DNA from: Prosopocoilus inquinatus
Lineage: Eukaryota; Arthropoda; Insecta; Coleoptera; Lucanidae
Reading direction: 5' to 3'
Assembly (NCBI GenBank): GCA_036172665.1
Contig: CM069875.1
Coordinates: 17,019,806-17,083,805 of the forward strand
DNA length: 64,000 nt
Positions 1-11,298 of this stretch are shown piece after piece. A program made the position numbers and the translations under genes. The notes beneath the pieces are model-generated. The model was not told the DNA's origin. It did not search any database and saw only the letters and a list, made by a program, of their open reading frames with translations. Position 1 is the stretch's first letter. Each line of letters starts with the position of its first letter.

Positions 1-897
1 TTAGAGTTACTGGAGTCCATCGAAACGTCAAATAACATAGTAGCTAAGTAAGGATCGATTAGATACATCACAGGAACAACGCTAATACGTGTTGTTTCGT
101 TCAAAACTATTTCTAGCTTCTGCTGCGTCCAAAAACTTTGTATCTCACACCAGAGTTACTGGAGTCCATCCAAACGTAAAATAACATGATAGATGAGTAA
201 GGATCGATTAGATACATCACAGGAACATCGCTAATGCGTGTTGTTTCGTTTAAAACTATTTCCAGCTCCTGCTGCGTCCGAGAACTTCGTATCTCACTTC
301 AGAGTTACTGGAGCCCATCCAAACGTCAAATAACATGATAGATGAGTAAGGATCGATTACATACATCCCAGGAACAACGCTAATGCGTGTTGTTTCATTT
401 AAAACTATTTCCAGCTTCTGCTGCGTCCGAAAATTTCGTATCTCACATCAGAGTTACTGGAGTCCATCGAAACGTCAAATAACATAGTAGATAAGTAAGG
501 ATCGATTAGATACATCACAGGAACAACGCTAATACGTGTTGTTTCGTTCAAAACTATTTCCAGCTTCTGCTGCGTCCGAGAACTTTGTATCTCACATCAG
601 AGTTACTGGAGTCCATTCAAACGTCAAATAACATGATAGATGAGTAAGGATCGATTAGATACATCACAGGAACAACGCTAATACGTGTTGTTTCGTTCAA
701 AACTATTTCCAGCTTCTGCTGCGTCCGAGAACTTTGTATCTCACATCAGAGTTACTGGAGTCCATTCAAACGTCAAATAACATGATAGATGAGTAAGGGT
801 CGATTAGTTACATCACAGGAACAACGCTAATACGTGTTGTTTCGTTCAAAACTATTTCCAGCTTCTGCTGCGTCCGAGAACATTGTATCTCACATCA
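1..897. repeat. Left-edge satellite segment, six monomers plus 3 bases
   Basis: Three leading bases belong to a monomer cut by the window edge; complete monomers start at 4, 153, 302, 451, 600 and 749. The monomers at 600 and 749 are almost the same, differing mainly at gggtcg versus ggatcg and at agttac versus agatac, which suggests a local one-monomer duplication. The monomer at 302 carries a rare change (catccc for catcac near 367). I found no longer copy of this six-monomer order elsewhere in the window, so it may belong to an HOR lying mostly outside it. Confidence 0.85.
72..99. other. Short dyad within each monomer (example)
   Basis: In consensus numbering, AACAAC (72-77) is followed ten bases later by its reverse complement GTTGTT (88-93); in the first monomer this falls at about 75-96. 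The ten-base spacer is gctaatrcgt, where GC...GC can pair imperfectly. Most monomers keep the dyad; those with caagacg or caaggct lose its left arm. A role in cruciform formation or protein binding is speculation. Confidence 0.6.
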
Positions 898-2364
898 GAG
901 TTACTGGAGGTCATCCAAACGTCAAATAACATGATAGATGAGTAAGGATCGATTAGATACATCACAGGAACAACGCTAATGCGTGTTGTTTCGTTTAAAA
1001 CTATTTACAGCTTCAGCTGCGTCCTAGAACTTCGTATCTCACTTCAGAGTTACTGGAGTCCATCCAAACGTCAAATAACATGATAGATGAGTAAGGATCG
1101 ATTAGATACATCACAGGAACAACGCTAATGCGTGTTGTTACATTTAAAACTATTTCCAGCTTCTGCTGCGTCCGATAATTTCGTATCTCACATCAGAGTT
1201 ACTGGAGTCCATCCAAACGTCAAATAACATGATAGATAAGTAAGGATCGATTAGATACATCACAGGAACAAGACGAATACGTGTTGTTTCGTTCAAAACT
1301 ATTTCCAGCTTCTGCTGCGTCCGAGAACTTTGTATCTCACTCAGAGTTACTGGAGTCCATTCAAACGTCAAATAACATGATAGATGAGTAAGGATCGATT
1401 AGATACATCACAGGAACAAGGCTAATACGTGTTGTTTCGTTTAAAACTATTTCCAGCATCAGCTGCGTCCGAAAACGTCGTATCTCACATCAAAGTTACT
1501 GGAGTCCATCCAAACATCAAATAACATGTTAGATAAGTAAGGATCGATTAGATACATCACAGGAACAACGCTAATACGTGTTGTTTCGTTTAAAACTATT
1601 TCCAGCTCCTGCTGCGTCCAAAAACTTTGTATCTCACATCAGACTTACTGGAGTCCATCCAAACGTCAAATAACATGTTAGATAAGTAAGGATCGATTAG
1701 ATACATCACAGGAACAACGCTAATGCGTGTTGTTTCATTTAAAACTATTTCCAGCTTCTGCTGCGTCCGATAATTTCGTATCTCACATCAGAGTTACTGG
1801 AGTCCATCCAAACGTCAAATAACATGTTAGATAAGTAAGGATCGTTTAGATACATCACAGGAACAACGCTAATGCGTGTTGTTTCGTTTAAAACTATTTC
1901 CAGCTTCTGCTGCGTCCGAAAACGTCGTATCTCACATCAGAGCTACTGGAGTCCATCGAAACGCCAAATAACATTATAGATGAGTAAGGATCGATTAGAT
2001 ACAGCACAGGAACAACGCCAATACGTGTTGTTTCGTTTAAAACTATTTCCAGCTCCTGCTGCGTCCAAAAACTTTGTATCTCACATCAGACTTACTGGAG
2101 TCCATCCAAACGTCAAATAACATGTTAGATAAGTAAGGATCGTTTAGATAAATCACAGGAACAACGCTAATACGTGTTGTTTCGTTCAAAACTATTTCCA
2201 GCTTCTACTGCGTCCGAGAACTTTGTATCTCTCATCAGAGTTACTGGAGTCCGTCCAAACGTCAAATAACATGATAGATGAGTAAGGATCGATTAGTTAC
2301 ATCACAGGAACAACGCTAATATGTGTTGTTTCGTTTAAAACTATTTCCAGCTGCTGCTGCGTCC
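898..2364. repeat. Mixed B/C segment matching later HOR domains
   Basis: The marker ggaggtc at 906 begins a variant order that is repeated from 11484 (distance 10578 = 71 monomers minus 1 base) and from 13120 (distance 12214 = 82 monomers minus 4 bases). The missing bases are explained by known indels. The match to the second site runs to about 2.23 kb. Beyond that the segment has the variants ttctactgcg, ccgtccaaac, agttac with atatgtg, and tagtagctaag, an order typical of 36-38 and 49 kb. So both families used later in the window are adjacent here. Confidence 0.8.
1196..1343. repeat. 148-bp monomer, 1-base deletion
   Basis: One base is missing at about 1340 (ctcactcagag where neighbours have ctcacatcagag). 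The frame change lets one minus-strand reading frame run 73 codons without a stop (1150-1371). That frame starts with TTG and has no recognisable motif, so it is an accident of this deletion rather than a gene. Confidence 0.95.
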
Positions 2365-5300
2365 GAAAATTTCGTATCTCACATTAGAGTTACTGGAGCC
2401 CATCGAAACGTCAAATAACATAGTAGCTAAGTAAGGATCGATTAGATACATCACAGGAACAACGCTAATACGTGTTGTTTCGTTCAAAACTATTTCCAGC
2501 TCCTGCTGCGTCCAAAAACTTCGTATCTCACATCGGAGTTACTAGAGTCCATCGAAACGTCAAATAACATGATAGATGAGTAAGGATCGATTAGATACAT
2601 CACAGGAACAACGCTAAAGCGTGTTGTTTCATTTAAAACTATTTCCAGCTTCTGCTGCGTCCGAAAACGTCGTATCTCACATCAGAGTTACTGGAGTCCA
2701 TCGAAACGCCAAATAACATGATAGATGAGTAAGGATCGATTAGATACATCACAGGAACAACGCTAATGCGTGTTGTTTCGTTTAAAACTATTTCCAGCTT
2801 CAGCTGCGTCCGAGAACTTCGTATCTCACTTCAGAGTTACTGGAGTCCATCCAAACGTCAAATAACATAGTAGATAAGTAAGAATCGATTAGATACATCA
2901 CAGGAACAACGCTAATACGTGTTATTTCGTTCAAAACTATTTCCAGCTTCTGCTGCGTCCGAGAACTTTGTATCTCACATCAGAGTTACTGGAGTCCGTT
3001 CAAACGTCAAATAACATGATAGATGAGTAAGGATCGATTAGATACATCACAGGAACAACGCTAATACGTGTTGTTTCATTTAAAACTATTTCCAGCTTCT
3101 GCTGCGTCCGATAATTTCGTATCTCACATCAGAGTTACTGGAGTCCATCCAAACGTCAAATAACATGATAGATAAGTAAGGATCGATTAGATACATCACA
3201 GGAACAAGACGAATACGTGTTGTTTCGTTCAAAACTATTTCCAGCTTCTGCTGCGTCCGAGAACTTTGTATCTCACATCAGAGTTACAGGAGTCCATTCA
3301 AACGTCAAATAACATGATAGATGAGTAAGGGTCGATTAGATACATCACAGGAACAAGGCTAATACGTGTTGTTTCGTTTAAAACTATTTCCAGCATCAGC
3401 TGCGTCCGAAAACGTCGTATCTCACATCAAAGTTACTGGAGTCCATCCAAACATCAAATAACATGTTAGATAAGTAAGGATCGATTAGATACATCACAGG
3501 AACAACGCTAATACGTGTTGTTTCGTTTAAAACTATTTCCAGCTCCTGCTACGTCCAAAAACTTTGTATCTCACATCAGACTTACTGGAGTCCATCCAAA
3601 CGTCAAATAACATGTTAGATAAGTAAGGATCGTTTAGATACATCACAGGAACAACGCTAATGCGTGTTGTTTCGTTTAAAACTATTTCCGGCTTCTGCTG
3701 CGTCCGAAAACGTCGTATCTCACATCAGAGCTACTGGAGTCCATCGAAACGCCAAATAACATTATAGATGAGTAAGGATCGATTAGATACAGCACAGGAA
3801 CAACGCTAATACGTGTTGTTTCGTTTAAAACTATTTCCAGCTCCTGCTGCGTCCAAAAACTTTGTATCTCACATCAGACTTACTGGAGTCCATCCAAACG
3901 TCAAATAACATGTTAGATAAGTAAGGATCGTTTAGATACATCACAGGAACAACGCTAATACGTGTTGTTTCGTTCAAAACTATTTCCAGCTTCTACTGCG
4001 TCCGAGAACTTTGTATCTCTCATCAGAGTTACTGGAGTCCGTCCAAACGTCAAATAACATGATAGATGAGTAAGGATCGATTAGATACATCACAGGAACA
4101 ACGCTAATGCGTGTTGTTTCGTTTAAAACTATTTCCAGCTTCAGCTGCGTCCGAGAAATTCGTACCTCACTTCAGAGTTACTGGAGCCCATCCAAACGTC
4201 AAATAACATGATAGATGAGTAAGGATCGATTACATATATCACAGGAACAACGCTAATGCGTGTTGTTTCATTTAAAACTATTTCCAGATTCTGCTGCGTC
4301 CGAAAACGTCGTATCTCACATCAGAGTTACTGGAGTCCATCGAAACGCCAAATAACATGATAGTTGAGTAAGGATCGATTAGATACATCACAGGAACAAC
4401 GCTAATGCGTGTTGTTTCGTTTAAAACTATTTCCAGCTTCTGCTGCGTCCGAAAACGTCGTATCTCACATCAGAGCTACTGGAGTCCATCGAAACGCCAA
4501 ATAACATGATAGATGAGTAAGGATCGATTAGATACAGCACAGGAACAACGCTAATACGTGTTGTTTCGTTTAAAACTATTTCCAGCTCCTGCTGCGTACA
4601 AAAACTTCGTATCTCACATCAGACTTACTGGAGTCCATCCAAACGTCAAATAACATGTTAGATAAGTAAGGATCGTTTAGATACATCACAGGAACAACGC
4701 TAATGCGTGTTGTTTCGTTTAAAACTATTTCCAGCTTCTGCTGCGTCCGAAAATTTCGTATCTCACATTAGAGTTACTGGAGTCCATCGAAACGTCAAAT
4801 AACATAGTCGCTAAGTAAGGATCGATTAGATACATCACAGGAACAACGCTGATACGTGTTGTTTCGTTATAAACTATTTCCAGCTCCTGCTGCGTCCGAA
4901 AACGTCGTATCTCACATCAGAGTTACTGGAGTCCATCCAAACGTCAAATAACATGATAGATAAGTAAGGATCGATTAGATACATCACAAGAACAAGACGA
5001 ATACGTGTTGTTTCGTTCAAAACTATTTCCAGCTTCTGCTGCGTCCGAGAACTTTGTATCTCACATCAGAATTACTGGAGTCCATTCAAACGTCAAATAA
5101 CATGATAGATGAGTAAGGATCGATTAGATACATCACAGGAACAACGCTAATACGTGTTGTTTCGTTTAAAACTATTTCCAGCTTCTGCTGCGTCCGAAAA
5201 TATCGTATCTCACATCAGAGATACTGGAGTCCATCCAAACGTCAAATAACATGATAGATGAGTAAGGATCGATTAGATACATCACAGGAACAACGCTAAT

Positions 5301-6536
5301 ACGTGTTGTTTCGTTTAAAACTATTTCCAGCTCCTGCTACGTCCAAAAACTTTGTATCTCACATCAGACTTACTGGAGTCCATCCAAACGTCAAATAACA
5401 TGTTAGATAAGTAAGGATCGTTTAGATACATCACAGGAACAACGCTAATGCGTGTTGTTTCGTTTAAAACTATTTCCGGCTTCTGCTGCGTCCGAAAACG
5501 TCGTATCTCACATCAGAGCTACTGGAGTCCATCGAAACGCCAAATAACATTATAGATGAGTAAGGATCGATTAGATACAGCACAGGAACAACGCTAATAC
5601 GTGTTGTTTCGTTTAAAACTATTTCCAGCTCCTGCTGCGTCCAAAAACTTTGTATCTCACATCAGACTTACTGGAGTCCATCCAAACGTCAAATAACATG
5701 TTAGATAAGTAAGGATCGTTTAGATACATCACAGGAACAACGCTAATACGTGTTGTTTCGTTCAAAACTATTTCCAGCTTCTACTGCGTCCGAGAACTTT
5801 GTATCTCTCATCAGAGTTACTGGAGTCCGTCCAAACGTCAAATAACATGATAGATGAGTAAGGATCGATTAGATACATCACAGGAACAACGCTAATGCGT
5901 GTTGTTTCGTTTAAAACTATTTCCAGCTTCAGCTGCGTCCGAGAAATTCGTACCTCACTTCAGAGTTACTGGAGCCCATCCAAACGTCAAATAACATGAT
6001 AGATGAGTAAGGATCGATTACATATATCACAGGAACAACGCTAATGCGTGTTGTTTCATTTAAAACTATTTCCAGATTCTGCTGCGTCCGAAAACGTCGT
6101 ATCTCACATCAGAGTTACTGGAGTCCATCGAAACGCCAAATAACATGATAGTTGAGTAAGGATCGATTAGATACATCACAGGAACAACGCTAATGCGTGT
6201 TGTTTCGTTTAAAACTATTTCCAGCTTCTGCTGCGTCCGAAAACGTCGTATCTCACATCAGAGCTACTGGAGTCCATCGAAACGCCAAATAACATGATAG
6301 ATGAGTAAGGGTCGATTAGATACAGCACAGGAACAACGCTAATACGTGTTGTTTCGTTTAAAACTATTTCCAGCTCCTGCTGCGTACAAAAACTTCGTAT
6401 CTCACATCAGACTTACTGGAGTCCATCCAAACGTCAAATAACATGTTAGATAAGTAAGGATCGTTTAGATACATCACAGGAACAACGCTAATGCGTGTTG
6501 TTTCGTTTAAAACTATTTCCAGCTTCTGCTGCGTCC
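2365..6536. repeat. 28-monomer HOR, copy 1 (4172 bp)
   Basis: The rare variant gttacagg at 3283 recurs at 7455, exactly 4172 bp (28 x 149) on. Other markers at the same distance include acccatcgaaac-like variant order near 2.4/6.57 kb, tagtcgctaag at about 4.8/8.97 kb, and gttgag at about 4.36/8.54 kb. The match starts near 2365: before that, copy 1 has agttac and atatgtg whereas the corresponding part of the second copy has cgtttag and atgcg. The exact edge may be off by part of a monomer. Confidence 0.88.
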
Positions 6537-6568
6537 GAAAATTTCGTATCTCACATTAGAGTTACTGG
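3480..6568. repeat. 12-monomer offset duplication inside the 28-mer
   Basis: Markers within copy 1 repeat at 1788 bp (12 x 149): gttgag at about 4363 and 6151, and ctgctacgtcc at about 3546 and 5334. The identical part runs from about 3480 to 4780 and again from about 5268 to 6568; between them lie monomers without a partner at that distance. The same pair exists in the second 28-mer (gttgag at about 8535 and 10323), so this duplication is older than the 28-mer duplication. Confidence 0.85.
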
Positions 6569-9500
6569 AGCCCATCGAAACGTCAAATAACATAGTAGCT
6601 AAGTAAGGATCGATTAGATACATCACAGGAACAACGCTAATACGTGTTGTTTCGTTCAAAACTATTTCCAGCTCCTGCTGCGTCCAAAAGCTTCGTATCT
6701 CACATCGGAGTTACTAGAGTCCATCGAAACGTCAAATAACATGATAGATGAGTAAGGATCGATTAGATACATCACAGGAACAACGCTAAAGCGTGTTGTT
6801 TCATTTAAAACTATTTCCAGCTTCTGCTGCGTCCGAAAACGTCGTATCTCACATCAGAGTTACTGGAGTCCATCGAAACGCCAAATAACATGATAGATGA
6901 GTAAGGATCGATTAGATACATCACAGGAACAACGCTAATGCGTGGTGTTTCGTTTAAAACTATTTCCAGCTTCAGCTGCGTCCGAGAACTTCGTATCTCA
7001 CTTCAGAGTTACTGGAGTCCATCCAAACGTCAAATAACATAGTAGATAAGTAAGAATCGATTAGATACATCACAGGAACAACGCTAATACGTGTTATTTC
7101 GTTCAAAACTATTTCCAGCTTCTGCTGCGTCCGAGAACTTTGTATCTCACATCAGAGTTACTGGAGTCCGTTCAAACGTCAAATAACATGATAGATGAGT
7201 AAGGATCGATTAGATACATCACAGGAACAACGCTAATACGTGTTGTTTCATTTAAAACTATTTCCAGCTTCTGCTGCGTCCGATAATTTCGTATCTCACA
7301 TCAGAGTTACTGGAGTCCATCCAAACGTCAAATAACATGATAGATAAGTAAGGATCGATTAGATACATCACAGGAACAAGACGAATACGTGATGTTTCGT
7401 TCAAAACTATTTCCAGCTTCTGCTGCGTCCGAGAACTTTGTATCTCACATCAGAGTTACAGGAGTCCATTCAAACGTCAAATAACATGATAGATGAGTAA
7501 GGGTCGATTAGATACATCACAGGAACAAGGCTAATACGTGTTGTTTCGTTTAAAACTATTTCCAGCATCAGCTGCGTCCGAAAACGTCGTATCTCACATC
7601 AAAGTTACTGGAGTCCATCCAAACATCAAATAACATGTTAGATAAGTAAGGATCGATTAGATACATCACAGGAACAACGCTAATACGTGTTGTTTCGTTT
7701 AAAACTATTTCCAGCTCCTGCTACGTCCAAAAACTTTGTATCTCACATCAGACTTACTGGAGTCCATCCAAACGTCAAATAACATGTTAGATAAGTAAGG
7801 ATCGTTTAGATACATCACAGGAACAACGCTAATGCGTGTTGTTTCGTTTAAAACTATTTCCGGCTTCTGCTGCGTCCGAAAACGTCGTATCTCACATCAG
7901 AGCTACTGGAGTCCATCGAAACGCCAAATAACATTATAGATGAGTAAGGATCGATTAGATACAGCACAGGAACAACGCTAATACGTGTTGTTTCGTTTAA
8001 AACTATTTCCAGCTCCTGCTGCGTCCAAAAACTTTGTATCTCACATCAGACTTACTGGAGTCCATCCAAACGTCAAATAACATGTTAGATAAGTAAGGAT
8101 CGTTTAGATACATCACAGGAACAACGCTAATACGTGTTGTTTCGTTCAAAACTATTTCCAGCTTCTACTGCGTCCGAGAACTTTGTATCTCTCATCAGAG
8201 TTACTGGAGTCCGTCCAAACGTCAAATAACATGATAGATGGGTAAGGATCGATTAGATACATCACAGGAACAACGCTAATGCGTGTTGTTTCGTTTAAAA
8301 CTATTTCCAGCTTCAGCTGCGTCCGAGAAATTCGTACCTCACTTCAGAGTTACTGGAGCCCATCCAAACGTCAAATAACATGATAGATGAGTAAGGATCG
8401 ATTACATATATCACAGGAACAACGCTAATGCGTGTTGTTTCATTTAAAACTATTTCCAGATTCTGCTGCGTCCGAAAACGTCGTATCTCACATCAGAGTT
8501 ACTGGAGTCCATCGAAACGCCAAATAACATGATAGTTGAGTAAGGATCGATTAGATACATCACAGGAACAACGCTAATGCGTGTTGTTTCGTTTAAAACT
8601 ATTTCCAGCTTCTGCTGCGTCCGAAAACGTCGTATCTCACATCAGAGCTACTGGAGTCCATCGAAACGCCAAATAACATGATAGATGAGTAAGGATCGAT
8701 TAGATACAGCACAGGAACAACGCTAATACGTGTTGTTTCGTTTAAAACTATTTCCAGCTCCTGCTGCGTACAAAAACTTCGTATCTCACATCAGACTTAC
8801 TGGAGTCCATCCAAACGTCAAATAACATCTTAGATAAGTAAGGATCGTTTAGATACATCACAGGAACAACGCTAATGCGTGTTGTTTCGTTTAAAACTAT
8901 TTCCAGCTTCTGCTGCGTCCGAAAATTTCGTATCTCACATTAGAGTTACTGGAGTCCATCGAAACGTCAAATAACATAGTCGCTAAGTAAGGATCGATTA
9001 GATACATCACAGGAACAACGCTGATACGTGTTGTTTCGTTAAAAACTATTTCCAGCTCCTGCTGCGTCCGAAAACGTCGTATCTCACATCAGAGTTACTG
9101 GAGTCCATCCAAACGTCAAATAACATGATAGATAAGTAAGGATCGATTAGATACATCACAAGAACAAGACGAATACGTGTTGTTTCGTTCAAAACTATTT
9201 CCAGCTTCTGCTGCGTCCGAGAACTTTGTATCTCACATCAGAATTACTGGAGTCCATTCAAACGTCAAATAACATGATAGATGAGTAAGGATCGATTAGA
9301 TACATCACAGGAACAACGCTAATACGTGTTGTTTCGTGTAAAACTATTTCCAGCTTCTGCTGCGTCCGAAAATATCGTATCTCACATCAGAGATACTGGA
9401 GTCCATCCAAACGTCAAATAACATGATAGATGAGTAAGGATCGATTAGATACATCACAGGAACAACGCTAATACGTGTTGTTTCGTTTAAAACTATTTCC

Positions 9501-10708
9501 AGCTCCTGCTACGTCCAAAAACTTTGTATCTCACATCAGACTTATTGGAGTCCATCCAAACGTCAAATAACATGTTAGATAAGTAAGGATCGTTTAGATA
9601 CATCACAGGAACAACGCTAATGCGTGTTGTTTCGTTTAAAACTATTTCCGGCTTCTGCTGCGTCCGAAAACGTCGTATCTCACATCAGAGCTACTGGAGT
9701 CCATCGAAACGCCAAATAACATTATAGATGAGTAAGGATCGATTAGATACAGCACAGGAACAACGCTAATACGTGTTGTTTCGTTTAAAACTATTTCCAG
9801 CTCCTGCTGCGTCCAAAAACTTTGTATCTCACATCAGACTTACTGGAGTCCATCCAAACGTCAAATAACATGTTAGATAAGTAAGGATCGTTTAGATACA
9901 TCACAGGAACAACGCTAATACGTGTTGTTTCGTTCAAAACTATTTCCAGCTTCTACTGCGTCCGAGAACTTTGTATCTCTCATCAGAGTTACTGGAGTCC
10001 GTCCAAACGTCAAATAACATGATAGATGAGTAAGGATCGATTAGATACATCACAGGAACAACGCTAATGCGTGTTGTTTCGTTTAAAACTATTTCCAGCT
10101 TCAGCTGCGTCCGAGAAATTCGTACCTCACTTCAGAGTTACTGGAGCCCATCCAAACGTCAAATAACATGATAGATGAGTAAGGATCGATTACATATATC
10201 ACAGGAACAACGCTAATGCGTGTTGTTTCATTTAAAACTATTTCCAGATTCTGCTGCGTCCGAAAACGTCGTATCTCACATCAGAGTTACTGGAGTCCAT
10301 CGAAACGCCAAATAACATGATAGTTGAGTAAGGATCGATTAGATACATCACAGGAACAACGCTAATGCGTGTTGTTTCGTTTAAAACTATTTCCAGCTTC
10401 TGCTGCGTCCGAAAACGTCGTATCTCACATCAGAGCTACTGGAGTCCATCGAAACGCCAAATAACATGATAGATGAGTAAGGATCGATTAGATACAGCAC
10501 AGGAACAACGCTAATACGTGTTGTTTCGTTTAAAACTATTTCCAGCTCCTGCTGCGTACAAAAACTTCGTATCTCACATCAGACTTACTGGAGTCCATCC
10601 AAACGTCAAATAACATGTTAGATAAGTAAGGATCGTTTAGATACATCACAGGAACAACGCTAATGCGTGTTGTTTCGTTTAAAACTATTTCCAGCTTCTG
10701 CTGCGTCC
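6537..10708. repeat. 28-monomer HOR, copy 2 (4172 bp)
   Basis: Tandem partner of the block starting near 2365, with the same monomer order and only scattered point differences seen by eye (for example gggtcg near 6310 versus ggatcg near 10482, and cgtggtg near 6943 versus cgtgttg near 2770). The copy ends at about 10.72 kb, where the next monomer carries tagtcgctaag instead of the tagtagctaag that opens the unit. Confidence 0.87.
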
Positions 10709-11298
10709 GAAAATTTCGTATCTCACATTAGAGTTACTGGAGTCCATCGAAACGTCAAATAACATAGTCGCTAAGTAAGGATCGATTAGATACATCACAG
10801 GAAAAACGCTGATACGTGTTGTTTCGTTAAAAACTATTTCCAGCTCCTGCTGCGTCCGAAAACGTCGTATCTCACATCAGAGTTACTGGAGTCCATCCAA
10901 ACGTCAAATAACATGATAGATAAGTAAGGATCGATTAGATACATCACAAGAACAAGACGAATACGTGTTGTTTCGTTCAAAACTATTTCCAGCTTCTGCT
11001 GCGTCCGAGAACTTTGTATCTCACATCAGAATTACTGGAGTCCATTCAAACGTCAAATAACATGATAGATGAGTAAGGATCGATTAGATACATCACAGGA
11101 ACAACGCTAATACGTGTTGTTTCGTTTAAAACTATTTCCAGCTTCTGCTGCGTCCGAAAATATCGTATCTCACATCAGAGATACTGGAGTCCATCCAAAC
11201 GTCAAATAACATGATAGATGAGTAAGGATCGATTAGATACATCACAGGAACAACGCTAATACGTGTTGTTTCGTTTAAAACTATTTCCAGCTCCTGCT
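10709..11298. repeat. Junction block, extra part of the 12-monomer repeat
   Basis: From about 10.72 to 11.30 kb the order matches 8.94-9.51 kb at a distance of 1788 bp, including tagtcgctaag, gctgatacg and cacaagaacaagacg. It parts from that template at 11299, where this copy has ctgctgcg and the earlier one ctgctacg. This is where the 28-mer domain passes into the 37-mer domain. Confidence 0.78.

Noticed and set aside
1150..1371. A 73-codon minus-strand open reading frame
   Set aside because: It spans two satellite monomers, begins with TTG, and is open only because of the 1-base deletion at about 1340. No motif, no codon structure beyond the repeat, and the same frame is closed in the other monomers.
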